From Thermoplasmata archaeon (GTDB taxonomy: Archaea; Thermoplasmatota; Thermoplasmata; Lutacidiplasmatales; UBA184), in NCBI GenBank assembly GCA_022750055.1, contig JAKIWL010000001.1, positions 62,001 to 126,000 on the forward strand: a stretch of 64,000 nt of DNA, written 5' to 3'. The translations under genes and the position numbers were made by a program. This document shows positions 24,299-32,809 of the stretch, piece after piece (within the stretch, counting starts at the first letter, position 1; each line of letters begins with the position of its first letter). Below the pieces are notes generated by a model. It worked only from the letters and a program-made list of their open reading frames with translations, ran no database searches and was not told the DNA's origin.

Positions 24299-27064
24299 AT
24301 GGCGGCATCCAAGCGACGCGTCGTGACCTCCCCGTCGGAGATCGCTACCAAGACCTCGACGCGGGCCGGACGAGAGCCGATCGCCGTGCCGCGCCTGGTT
24401 CCCCGAGGAAAGACCGCGTTCGAGACCGTGGATTGGAAGACACACAATTCGACGATCAAGGGCGCCGACGGCAAGTTGATCTTTGAGCAGAAGGGGATCC
24501 ACGCGCCGACGAGTTGGTCGGAGAACTCGATCAACATCGCGGCGTCGAAGTACTTCCGCGTCATCGACGGACGACGAGAGAGCTCGATCGACGGGATGAT
24601 CCGACGCGTCTGCCAATGGATCGCCCAGCGTGGACTCGAGCTCGGCTACCTCGACACCGTCGAGGAGTCCTCGACCCTCGAGGAGAGCCTCTCGTATCTG
24701 ATGGTCCAGCAGATGGCGGCGTTCAACAGCCCCGTCTGGTTCAACGTCGGGGTCCGCACGCCCCCGCAGTGCTCGGCGTGCTTCATCCAGTCGGTCGCCG
24801 ACAACATGGACTCCATCCTGAGCCTGGCCACGAGCGAGGGTCGCCTGTTCAAGGGAGGCAGCGGCACCGGCTCGAACCTCTCCTCGCTGCGAGGGAGCCA
24901 CGAGCACCTCTCCGGCGGAGGGATCGCGAGCGGACCCGTTTCGTTCATGCGGGCCTTCGACGCCCTCGCGGGCGTCATCAAGTCCGGCGGGACCACGCGG
25001 CGGGCGGCCAAGATGGTCATCCTGAACATGGACCACCCGGACATCGTCGACTTCATCGAATGCAAGGTCCGGGAGGAGGACAAGGCGATGGCCCTGATCC
25101 GCGAGGGCTACTCGTCCAACTTCGACGGGACCGACCCCGACTCCGCGTACGCCTCCATCTCCTACCAGAACGCGAACCATTCGGTCCGCGTCCCGGACCC
25201 GTTCATGGAAGCGGTCGTCAAGGACGGCGATTGGAAGACGACGAATCGGACCGACCACTCGGTCGCCGCGACGTACAAGGCCCGCGACCTGTGGCGCAAG
25301 CTCGCCTATGCGGCCTGGCGGTGCGGCGACCCGGGCGTCCAGTTCGACGACATCACCAACGACTGGCATACGAGCCCCAACACCGGGCGGATCAACGCGT
25401 CGAACCCGTGCAGCGAGTACCTCTTCCTCGACGACACCGCCTGCAACCTCGCGTCGATCAACCTGATGCGGTTCCTCGATTCGGACGGCCTGTTCGACCT
25501 CGAACGGTTCCGCGACGCGATCCGCACGATGATTATCGCGATGGAGATCATCGTCGACGCGTCGAGCTATCCGACGGCGCCGATCGCGCAGAACTCCCAT
25601 GACTACCGCCCCCTCGGCCTCGGCTACGCGAACCTCGGTGCCCTGCTGATGCACTACGGGCTCGCCTACGACTCCGACGCCGGCCGCACGCTCTCGGCCG
25701 CGGTCAGCGCCTACCTGTCCGCGGAAGGATACCACATGTCGGCGGAGATCTCCCGACGCGTGGGTCCGTTCCCGGGGTTCGACCGGAACCGCCCCGCCAT
25801 GCTGCGCGTCATGAACAAGCACCGGACGGCGGCGGACGCGATCCCGCTCAACGACCCGCGGATCGCCCCCCTCGTGACGGCGTCCCAGGAGCGCTGGAAC
25901 GGCACCGTCAAGGCGGGCGAACTCTGGGGGTACCGCAACGCCCAGATCTCGGTCATCGCGCCGACGGGCACGATCGGCCTTCTGATGGGCTGCGATACGC
26001 TCGGCTTGGAGCCGGAGCTCTCCCTCGTGAAGACGAAGAACCTCGTCGGCGGTGGCACGATGCGCCTGGTCAACCGCACGGTCTTCGAGGCGCTATCCAA
26101 CCTGGGCTACTCGCGCGACCAGGTGAAAGCGATCGGGGAGCACATCGAGAAGGCGGGCACGATCGAAGGAGCGCCCGGCCTGAAGACCGAGCACCTCGAC
26201 GTCTTCGACTGCGCGCTGGCACCGCTCGGCGGCCACCGCACGATCTCCCCCATGGGCCACCTCCTCATGCTCGGGGCCGTCCAGCCGTTCCTCTCCGGCG
26301 GTGCCTCGAAGACGATCAACCTCCCGCACGACGCCACGGTCGAGGACATCGAGAAGATCTACCTCGAGGCCTGGAAGCTCGGGATCAAGTCGGTCGCCCT
26401 GTACCGCGACGGCTGCAAGGCCTCCCAACCGTACGAGACCGGAAAGGGGCGGACAGCCCCGACGGGCCCCCGAGGTCCGGCCCGGGAACGCCTACCCGAC
26501 GAACGCAAGGCGATCACCCACCACTTCCAGGTCGGCGGCCACGACGGGTACGTGACGGTCGGGCTCTACCCCGACGGCCGCCCGGGCGAGATCTTCTTCC
26601 GGGTGACGAAGGAGGGGTCCACCGTGAACGGCCTCATGGATTCGCTCGGCATCTCGATGTCGATGGCCCTGCAGCACGGCGTCCCGCTCAAGGACCTCGT
26701 TCGCAAGCTCGCCCACCTGCGCTTCGAGCCGGCCGGCGCGACCAACAACCCGAAGATCCGCTTCGCGAAATCGATCCCGGACTACGTCGCGCGCTGGCTC
26801 GCGGCAGAGTTCCTGACCGAACCCGAGCGCCAGGCCATCGGCTTGGAGGCGCCCAATTCGGACGGGAACGGGCACGGTAGCGCGAGCGCAACGGCGGGGA
26901 AAGCGGCCACGTTCGAGACCAAGCCGCTCGATGCGTTCGCGCCGCCCGTCCCGGGCGGGGTGAGCGACGATGCGCCGTCCTGCCACATCTGCGGGGGGAT
27001 CATGGTCCGGTCCGGCACCTGCTACGCGTGTACCGTCTGCGGCGCGACGAGCGGCTGCTCGTAG
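24299..27064 (+). CDS. nrdJ: Adenosylcobalamin-dependent (class II) ribonucleoside-diphosphate reductase
   Basis: This 921-residue enzyme reduces ribonucleotides to deoxyribonucleotides using adenosylcobalamin. The barrel carries FNSPVWFNVG, CSACFIQSV (a redox Cys), KGGSGTGSNLSSLRG, the finger-loop NPCSEYLF with the radical Cys near residue 371 and nearby Glu, and APTGTIGLLMG. The C-terminus has a TSCPD-type region (VTVGLYPDGRPGEIFFRV) and a zinc ribbon CHICGG...CYACTVCG with terminal Cys residues that recycle the active site. No intein is present. The upstream structured leader may regulate it. Confidence 0.96.
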   Translation: MAASKRRVVTSPSEIATKTSTRAGREPIAVPRLVPRGKTAFETVDWKTHNSTIKGADGKLIFEQKGIHAPTSWSENSINIAASKYFRVIDGRRESSIDGMIRRVCQWIAQRGLELGYLDTVEESSTLEESLSYLMVQQMAAFNSPVWFNVGVRTPPQCSACFIQSVADNMDSILSLATSEGRLFKGGSGTGSNLSSLRGSHEHLSGGGIASGPVSFMRAFDALAGVIKSGGTTRRAAKMVILNMDHPDIVDFIECKVREEDKAMALIREGYSSNFDGTDPDSAYASISYQNANHSVRVPDPFMEAVVKDGDWKTTNRTDHSVAATYKARDLWRKLAYAAWRCGDPGVQFDDITNDWHTSPNTGRINASNPCSEYLFLDDTACNLASINLMRFLDSDGLFDLERFRDAIRTMIIAMEIIVDASSYPTAPIAQNSHDYRPLGLGYANLGALLMHYGLAYDSDAGRTLSAAVSAYLSAEGYHMSAEISRRVGPFPGFDRNRPAMLRVMNKHRTAADAIPLNDPRIAPLVTASQERWNGTVKAGELWGYRNAQISVIAPTGTIGLLMGCDTLGLEPELSLVKTKNLVGGGTMRLVNRTVFEALSNLGYSRDQVKAIGEHIEKAGTIEGAPGLKTEHLDVFDCALAPLGGHRTISPMGHLLMLGAVQPFLSGGASKTINLPHDATVEDIEKIYLEAWKLGIKSVALYRDGCKASQPYETGKGRTAPTGPRGPARERLPDERKAITHHFQVGGHDGYVTVGLYPDGRPGEIFFRVTKEGSTVNGLMDSLGISMSMALQHGVPLKDLVRKLAHLRFEPAGATNNPKIRFAKSIPDYVARWLAAEFLTEPERQAIGLEAPNSDGNGHGSASATAGKAATFETKPLDAFAPPVPGGVSDDAPSCHICGGIMVRSGTCYACTVCGATSGCS

Positions 27065-27125
27065 GCCCCGTCTCGCTCCGTCCGTATAGCCCGCCCTACA
27101 AGGGGGGTGCCGACGGTGCGATTCG

Positions 27126-27572
27126 CTACGCCAGGGCGAAGCGTGCGAACTGGATGAGGTCCCCGATCGGCAGGGAGTACTCCGGCCGGGTCGCCCCCTC
27201 GATCCAACGGGCTTCGATGGCACCCTGCGGGAAGGCCGAGCTGGGGTCGGCGTCGTGGGTCCTCAGGAGGGCTGGAGGCCCGCGCCGCTCGAACTCAAGT
27301 AGGATGACCAGGGCCCCGACGGGACCGGAGTCGACGACCCAGGTGGTGGTCGAACCCACCGAGGACTCCTCGACGCGCGCCTCCTCGTCGTTCAGGTGGG
27401 CGATCCGGGTCCTCGAGCGCCGGTCCTTCGACCGCGCCGCGACGGGCGCGCGGGTCGCGCGCGCCGTGGCCCGGGGCTTCGGTGGGTCGACCTCCCTCCA
27501 GGAGACCTGGGCCCCCGCCGCCCGGAAGCGCTCCCTCAACCCGGGGTCGAGCGCTTGGCTGCCGTCCGTCAC
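27126..27572 (-). CDS. Hypothetical protein
   Basis: The 148-residue protein starts at a GTG (27572) that overlaps the stop of the DUF2400 gene in GTGA, a strong clue to the start. The N-terminal third has LRERFRAAGAQVSWREVDPP, followed by a basic linker (ATARATRAPVAARSKDRRSR) and a folded-looking C-terminal part (TTTWVVDSGPVGALVILLEF ... YSLPIGDLIQFARFALA). No family is recognised. Coupling to the DUF2400 gene suggests a related role in DNA metabolism, which is only inference. Confidence 0.6.
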   Translation of the reverse strand: MTDGSQALDPGLRERFRAAGAQVSWREVDPPKPRATARATRAPVAARSKDRRSRTRIAHLNDEEARVEESSVGSTTTWVVDSGPVGALVILLEFERRGPPALLRTHDADPSSAFPQGAIEARWIEGATRPEYSLPIGDLIQFARFALA

Positions 27573-28459
27573 GAGGCCCGCCCGACCCCCCTCCAGAGCA
27601 GGCAATCCGGTCGCACCGCGCACGGGCCGCAGACGGCGAGGTCCCGCCTCTTAGGGCAGTCCCCGGAGATACCGGTGTGGCAGAGCACGAAATCGTACTT
27701 GACCGGGTCCAGCGCGTCGACCTTCCGTAGCGCCGCCGTGACCTGTTCGACCGTCTCCCAGGTCCGCGTCTTCCGATGGGTCAGTCCGAGGTGGTACGCG
27801 ATCCAGTAGACGTGCTGGTCGAGAGGGATCCGCAGCTCCTGGGGGTCCACCCCGGTCCACAGCCCGAGGTCGGGGTACTCCCGGCGAACCATCCAACGGA
27901 CGTACAAGGTCAACCGCTTGCAGGGACTCGACGACGGGCCGAGAGGACTGGGGAACAATCGGTCGTAGCCGGGCGGGGCGTCCCCGGCGAGCGGGTCGGG
28001 GCCCCGCAATGCGTGGGCCAGGGCATCCAGACCCCCCGCGAACGGACCGGATTCGGCGTCGCGTCCGGCCCGATAGACCTCTTCGAGCGAGTCGTGGGCT
28101 CGATACAGGGTGTGGAGGCGCGCGGCGAGGAAGCTCATCTGGTCGCCCCGCACCCATCGGTGCTTGAAGCCGGTGAGGCGCTCATCGGGGTCGACCTTGG
28201 GGTCGGCCTCGACCCACGCCACCAGGTCCCGATCCACCCGGTCCGCGAGCGAGGTGAACGCGCGCCGGATCGAGGTCGTGTTGCCGATCGCGAGGGTAGC
28301 GGCCACCAGGCCCGCGATCTCCGCGGACCGCCTCGACCGGGCGTACCGGCGCACGCAGGAGAGCGGGTCGTTGGAGAGCGAGCGTTCCAGCGGGAAGCGC
28401 TCGTAGAGCGCGCGCAGGTGACCCGGGAACTCGGGTGTGGGCCGGTGGGGCCGGGGCAT
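27569..28459 (-). CDS. TIGR02757/DUF2400 family protein (HhH-glycosylase-like)
   Basis: The 296-residue protein matches the DUF2400 family: an N-terminal LSNDPLSCVRRYARSRRSAEIAGLVAATLAIGN block, LPLDQHVYWIAYHLGLT-like IPLDQHVYW (a conserved D-x-H/N helix), and a C-terminal Cys cluster (C-x8-C-x8-C-x2-C-x5-C in the last 40 residues) reminiscent of the FeS loop of endonuclease III relatives. The fold is thought to be helix-hairpin-helix glycosylase-like. Its enzymatic role is not established. It heads a two-gene unit with the hypothetical protein at 27126. Confidence 0.85.
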   Translation of the reverse strand: MPRPHRPTPEFPGHLRALYERFPLERSLSNDPLSCVRRYARSRRSAEIAGLVAATLAIGNTTSIRRAFTSLADRVDRDLVAWVEADPKVDPDERLTGFKHRWVRGDQMSFLAARLHTLYRAHDSLEEVYRAGRDAESGPFAGGLDALAHALRGPDPLAGDAPPGYDRLFPSPLGPSSSPCKRLTLYVRWMVRREYPDLGLWTGVDPQELRIPLDQHVYWIAYHLGLTHRKTRTWETVEQVTAALRKVDALDPVKYDFVLCHTGISGDCPKRRDLAVCGPCAVRPDCLLWRGVGRAS

Positions 28460-28547
28460 ATGGGCCCGCCGAGTCGGTCGCGTGGCTTACGCTTGTCGGA
28501 TGGAACGGGCCATCGGGTGGTATGTACCCCCGGGTGGTGAGGCGGCC

Positions 28548-29354
28548 ATGACGGGGCGTTCGGGCCGGGTCCACCATGGCCTCGACCTCGACTGGCTCGA
28601 GGCGGAAGCCCGGCACGACCCGATCTCCCATGCCTATTCGCTCTGGGACGCCCGCCAGGAACCGGAGCGCACTCGCTTCGTCCGCTGGGACGGCGAGGAC
28701 GGCTCCCGATCTTACCTACTGATGTGGTTCGGGGACCCGAGCGCCCCCGTCGTCCACTGGGTGGGCCGGTCGCCCGGGGACCTCGAGCTGGCCCATGAGA
28801 TCCCCGCCACGACCCAGGTCGCGGTCGTCCCGGAGCGGGTCGCCTGGGCGGTCCTGAAACAGCGGAGGGCGAATCAATCGGAACCCCTCCTCACCCTCGT
28901 GGGGGAGGCGCCGCGATCGCCCCCGTCCCGCCCGGGGTCCACCGTCCGGCGCCTCGACGCGGACGACCGGGCCGAGGTGGTCGGATTCGTGCGTCGGTAT
29001 CCCGACCGGTTGACGGCGGCCTATGCCTCCCTCGACCTATCGAAGGAGACCGCCTGGGGCGCCTTCGATGGGGACAGGCTCGTTGGGCTCGCTCGGGCCC
29101 CGGTCCGGCTACCTTCCGTCTGGGTGGTCGGGGGGATCTTCGTCGCTCCACCCGCCCGCCGCCACGGGCACGGCCGCGCCCTGACGAAAGCGGCGATCGC
29201 GGCGGCCGGCTCGAACGGGGCGAAACTCTCGCTCTACGTGCGGGAGTCGAACGCCGCGGCCCGCGCCCTCTACGAGGAACTCGGGTTCCGCCAGTTCGAA
29301 CGGAAGGTCTGGATCGATTATCCAGGGCCGAGACAGCCCCTCCCGGTATCGTAG
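28548..29354 (+). CDS. GNAT family N-acetyltransferase
   Basis: The 268-residue protein has an N-terminal GNAT-like half (residues 1-125, possibly degenerate) and a C-terminal functional GNAT domain: VWVVGGIFVAPPARRHGHGRALTKAA is the acetyl-CoA-binding R-x-x-G-x-G/A loop, followed by LSLYVRESNAAARALYEELGF. The ATG at 28548 is preceded by a Shine-Dalgarno-like GGTGAGG about 6 bases away; an ATG at 28500 would add 16 residues. The acceptor substrate is unknown. It is divergent from the DUF2400 gene. Confidence 0.75.
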   Translation: MTGRSGRVHHGLDLDWLEAEARHDPISHAYSLWDARQEPERTRFVRWDGEDGSRSYLLMWFGDPSAPVVHWVGRSPGDLELAHEIPATTQVAVVPERVAWAVLKQRRANQSEPLLTLVGEAPRSPPSRPGSTVRRLDADDRAEVVGFVRRYPDRLTAAYASLDLSKETAWGAFDGDRLVGLARAPVRLPSVWVVGGIFVAPPARRHGHGRALTKAAIAAAGSNGAKLSLYVRESNAAARALYEELGFRQFERKVWIDYPGPRQPLPVS

Positions 29355-29365
29355 CGGCCCTATCG

Positions 29366-30235
29366 TCAACCCGTACGAGTCGCCTCGAGGGCGGGGGTCA
29401 CCGGGATCGGGGTGCGGATCGGAGCGCTCCCGTCGATGCGTCCGCGGCACTCCGGGCACTGGTGCGCCTCGGGTCCATCCGCCACGGTGACGAAGCAGCG
29501 GGCGCACAGCGGTCGGCCACATCGTACACACCGCGCGTCATCCGGACCGCCCACCAGGATCGAGCCGCATCCTACGCACAGGCTCGGCCCCGGCCACTGG
29601 TTCGCATCCGGGGAGGCCGGTGGTCCGGCCCGTACGGCCCGGCCCGACTCGAGTTCCGCCACCCGCGCGCGGAGCTGCTCGACCTCGTTCTCCAGCATGG
29701 CCCGGCTGGGCCCGGTCGAGTACTCGCTGGGGCCCCGCCGAACGGGGTCGCCCGCGTAGGGATACCCCGACCCGATCGGAAGGTCCGATTCGAGCGGGCT
29801 CAGTCGACGGCTCGCCGAGCGACCGGCCCGAATTCGCGAGGCTTCCGCGTACTGTCCTGCGATGGTGTCCGAGGCTCCCCACGAACGGGCCGACGGGGTC
29901 TGGCGCCGGGAGGCGAACGATGGGTCGGCGGGGTTCCCGCTCAGGATGGGGCCTTCGGCGAGCGAGGGCGGGTCGGCGTACGAACGGAGCCGGTCGAGGC
30001 GGGACCCTCGCTCGGGGGACCGACCGATTCCGACGATCGCCCCCGCGAGGAGGTAGAGCCCGATGGCCACGACCCACAGGTCGAAGGCCGCCGGGTCCTG
30101 GGATAGGGCCGCCCCGCCGATGGCGAAGAGCACGATCCCCATGGCGAGGATGACCAGGCCGACCGTGGCCATCGCGCTCGCGGGGCGGGGGTGGCTCCAC
30201 TCCTCGAGCCGGTGGGTCCACGATCCCGTCGTCAT
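29366..30235 (-). CDS. Two-helix membrane protein with C-terminal zinc finger
   Basis: The 289-residue protein has two membrane helices near residues 24-45 and 54-70 (TVGLVILAMGIVLFAIGG; LWVVAIGLYLLAGAIVGI), a long polar linker with a short coiled coil (ENEVEQLRARVAELESG near 180-200) and a Cys-rich domain with CVGCGS, CVRCGRPLCARCF and CPEC spacing, close to a treble-clef/RING-like or double zinc ribbon. It may recruit other proteins to the membrane. It is divergent from the gene at 30412, with a 14-bp palindrome between them. Confidence 0.65.
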   Translation of the reverse strand: MTTGSWTHRLEEWSHPRPASAMATVGLVILAMGIVLFAIGGAALSQDPAAFDLWVVAIGLYLLAGAIVGIGRSPERGSRLDRLRSYADPPSLAEGPILSGNPADPSFASRRQTPSARSWGASDTIAGQYAEASRIRAGRSASRRLSPLESDLPIGSGYPYAGDPVRRGPSEYSTGPSRAMLENEVEQLRARVAELESGRAVRAGPPASPDANQWPGPSLCVGCGSILVGGPDDARCVRCGRPLCARCFVTVADGPEAHQCPECRGRIDGSAPIRTPIPVTPALEATRTG

Positions 30236-30275
30236 GCGATGTCGCCGAGCCCCGACCGAAGGCGTAGCCGAAGGA

Positions 30276-30289
30276 AATGCTCGAGCATT
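30276..30289. promoter_or_regulatory. 14-bp perfect palindrome between divergent genes
   Basis: AATGCTCGAGCATT is identical to its reverse complement. It lies 41 bases from the start of the minus-strand zinc-finger membrane protein and about 120 bases before the plus-strand membrane protein, a place where a dimeric regulator could act on either gene. Confidence 0.4.
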
Positions 30290-30411
30290 CTTCCTTCTCA
30301 AAAGGTCGCCTTCCCTATGTTAAGAGTTCGCGCCCGGTCCGGGGCAGGTCGTCGTCCCCGGTTCCTTTCGAAGGGCGGCTTCAAGTATCGCCGGAGCGCG
30401 AAGCTACGGTC

Positions 30412-30810
30412 GTGTCGCGCCGGTACTCCGACGACTGGGAGGCGGAGGAGCCGTACCCGCCCCCGACTTCCTACCGGCCGCCGTCTCGCCGAAGGGAGCG
30501 ACCGGTGGCCCGCAAGCGGTCGAACGCCGCGATCCCGCTCGCGATCGTGGTCTTCCTCGCGGGACTCATCCTGGCCCACTACTCGATCCTCATCCCCGGC
30601 GTTCTCGGGGTCGGACTCGTCTACGTGGCGATCTCCTTCCTGTCGAGCCGATTGAACCCGTTCTCCCTCTCCTTCTACCTGACCGTCAAGCCGTCCTGGC
30701 TATCGATCGGGACCCTCGCGTTCGTCGGCCTCGCGCTCGTCGGGGTCGCCTACGGATACTATGTGTCCGGCCTGGGACCGTTCGCTCCGGGCTTACCTCG
30801 CCTTCCGTGA
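30412..30810 (+). CDS. Small three-helix membrane protein
   Basis: The 132-residue protein has a hydrophilic, Arg/Pro/Tyr-rich N-terminus (first 40 residues) and three membrane helices (about residues 43-61, 64-84 and 98-122). The GTG at 30412 lies 26 nt after a TATA-like CAAGTATC (30382-30389), so a leaderless GTG start is preferred over the longer frame from 30277. No family is recognised. Confidence 0.6.
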   Translation: MSRRYSDDWEAEEPYPPPTSYRPPSRRRERPVARKRSNAAIPLAIVVFLAGLILAHYSILIPGVLGVGLVYVAISFLSSRLNPFSLSFYLTVKPSWLSIGTLAFVGLALVGVAYGYYVSGLGPFAPGLPRLP

Positions 30811-30877
30811 TCGCGAGCGATCGGGTCCTTCCCGAGGGCAGCGCGACGGGCGCCCTCCCTCCCGTCCGGAGGCAGGC

Positions 30878-31783
30878 CTAGGAGGCGATCATCCGCTCGA
30901 GGGCGCCCCGAGCTCGGCGGGCGGTCTCGGGCGGGACCTCGATCTCGTAGCGGCCCAGGGCGAGCGAATCGAGGACGTCCCCGAGGTCGATCTGCTTCAT
31001 GTACGGACAGATGGTCCCGTCGGAGATCGGGAGGAACTCGGTCCGGGGGTTGAGCCGGCGCATGCGATGGAGGATCCCCACCTCCGTCGCGACGAGGACG
31101 GTCGGCGCCCGCGTCTCCTCGGCGAACCGCACCATGCCGTCGGTCGACAGGATGCGGTCCACGTTCGGGATCGCGGCGCTCGCGCATCCGCATTCCGGGT
31201 GGGCCACGACCTCGGCCCCGGGGTGCGCCGCCCGAGCCCGCTCGAGGTCCTCCGGCCGCATCTTCGCGTGCACCGGGCAGTCCCCGACCCACAGGTGCAT
31301 CGCCCGGCCGGTGACCTTGCGGACGTGCTCGCCCAGGAACATGTCCGGCAGAAAGAGGATCTCCTGGTCCGCGGGTACCGAGGAGACCACGCGCGCCGCG
31401 TTCGAACTCGTGCAGATGTAGTCGGATTCGGCCTTCACTTCGGCCGTGGTGTTGATGTAGGAAACGACCGCCGCGCCCGGGTGCTCCGATTTCCATCGTC
31501 GGAGCTCCTCGACCGTGATCGAATCGGCGAGCGCACAGCCCGCCTTGAGGTCGGGCAAGAGGACCGTCTTCGTCGGATTGAGGATCTTGGCGGTCTCGGC
31601 CATGAAGCGGACCCCCGCGAAGACGATCAGCGGCCGGTCGGTCTCGGCGGCCTTCCGGGAGAGATAGAGCGAGTCCCCAACGTAATCGGCGGCGTCCTGG
31701 ACCTCGGGGACCTGGTAGTTGTGCGCGAGGAGGACCGCCTGACGGTCCTCCTTCAACCGGCGCACCTCCGACTCGAGCGACAC
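30878..31783 (-). CDS. nadA: Quinolinate synthase A
   Basis: This 301-residue [4Fe-4S] enzyme condenses iminoaspartate with dihydroxyacetone phosphate to quinolinate in NAD synthesis. The three cluster cysteines are Cys83 (LKAGCALADS), Cys198 (HPECGC) and Cys259 (GTICPYMK). LLAHNYQVPEVQDAADYVGD and SYINTTAEVKAESDYICTSS are the substrate-binding blocks. It is the last gene of the operon beginning at 38679, 34 bases after nadC. NadB or an aspartate dehydrogenase is not in the window. Confidence 0.97.
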   Translation of the reverse strand: MSLESEVRRLKEDRQAVLLAHNYQVPEVQDAADYVGDSLYLSRKAAETDRPLIVFAGVRFMAETAKILNPTKTVLLPDLKAGCALADSITVEELRRWKSEHPGAAVVSYINTTAEVKAESDYICTSSNAARVVSSVPADQEILFLPDMFLGEHVRKVTGRAMHLWVGDCPVHAKMRPEDLERARAAHPGAEVVAHPECGCASAAIPNVDRILSTDGMVRFAEETRAPTVLVATEVGILHRMRRLNPRTEFLPISDGTICPYMKQIDLGDVLDSLALGRYEIEVPPETARRARGALERMIAS

Positions 31784-31817
31784 GGCCCCTCCGGGCCGAA
31801 CTAGGTTCGAATCGCAG

Positions 31818-32699
31818 TTAACGGCGCCGGTGGGCGGCGGCGCGTCGAACCTTCGACGGGCGTTCCCTGACGAACCGGAGGTGGAAGGGAAGGGCCCGGG
31901 CGGAGTGCGTGAGCTCCCCGAGGCTCGCGGCGTCGGCGCCGACCGACCGATACCGCGCGAGGGTCGCGGTGCTCAGACCCCCGGAGACCTCGATCCATAG
32001 GGGAGCGGGGGGTCGGGATCGATCGCGCGCGGCCCGCACGATGGCTCGGGCCCGGGCCGGGGGGGCGTTGTCGATGAGCAAGGCGTCGGCGCCGGCGCGG
32101 ATCGCGGCTTTCGCCTCCCGTGCGTTGCGGACCTCGACCTCGATCGGCCACCGGCCCCCGTAGGCGCGACGAAGCCGCCTCACCGCCTCTCGGATCGGCA
32201 CGAACGCGAGATGGTTGGTCTTCACGAGAAGGCCGCTCGCGAGGTCGTTGCGGTGGGGCCGACCGCCCCCGTGCACGATCGCCTCCTTCTCGAGGTTCCT
32301 CAGACCCGGAATGGTCTTGCGAGTTCCGTAGATCTCGAGCGATCCACGGGCCGCCCGGACCGCCGAGCGCGTCGCCGTCGCCACGCCGGACAGGTGCATC
32401 AGGAAGTTGAGGACCGACCGCTCCACCGCGAGGATCGTTCGGAGCTCCCCGCGGAGTTCCAGGACCCGTGCGCCGGGGCGCAGCCGGGCGCCGTCTCGGA
32501 CCAGCGATCGCACCCGCAAGCCGGTCCTCCGACCGATCCGCGTCACCGCTCGCATGCCGGAGGCGACCCCGTCTCGCTCCGCGATCACGTACGCGAGCGC
32601 CGTGCGGCGCGTCGGAAACAGGGCCTGAGAAGTCCGGTCCTGAGTGGCCCGGTCCTCCTGTAGGGCCCGAGCGAGCAGTCTCCCGGCCTCCTGATCCAC
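31818..32699 (-). CDS. nadC: Nicotinate-nucleotide pyrophosphorylase (carboxylating)
   Basis: The enzyme converts quinolinate and PRPP to nicotinate mononucleotide, the step after NadA. It shows RALQEDRATQDRTSQALFP (N-terminal family signature), ERSVLNFLMHLSGVAT, GTRKTIPGLRNLEKEAIVHGGGRPHRNDL with the conserved KTxPGLR, and IEVEVRNAREA plus WIEVSGGLS of the barrel. The GTG at 32699 fits the family N-terminus (293 residues); the frame continues to another GTG at 32798, which would lie 11 bases after gcvT but adds an unusual Arg/Pro-rich extension. Confidence 0.93.
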   Translation of the reverse strand: MDQEAGRLLARALQEDRATQDRTSQALFPTRRTALAYVIAERDGVASGMRAVTRIGRRTGLRVRSLVRDGARLRPGARVLELRGELRTILAVERSVLNFLMHLSGVATATRSAVRAARGSLEIYGTRKTIPGLRNLEKEAIVHGGGRPHRNDLASGLLVKTNHLAFVPIREAVRRLRRAYGGRWPIEVEVRNAREAKAAIRAGADALLIDNAPPARARAIVRAARDRSRPPAPLWIEVSGGLSTATLARYRSVGADAASLGELTHSARALPFHLRFVRERPSKVRRAAAHRRR

Positions 32700-32809
32700 G
32701 GCCCCAGCGGTCGACGGGTCCTGCCGGCCCGGTGGACCAGGACGCGTCGCGCGCTTGGGCCGTCGGAGGAGCGCGCGGGCCCTCGATCGATCGGGCACGG
32801 CGAGCGGAC

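Noticed and set aside
31801-31818. T-arm-like GGTTCGAATC between nadC and nadA
   Set aside because: No anticodon or acceptor stem can be built around it in 34 bases; it is a chance match.
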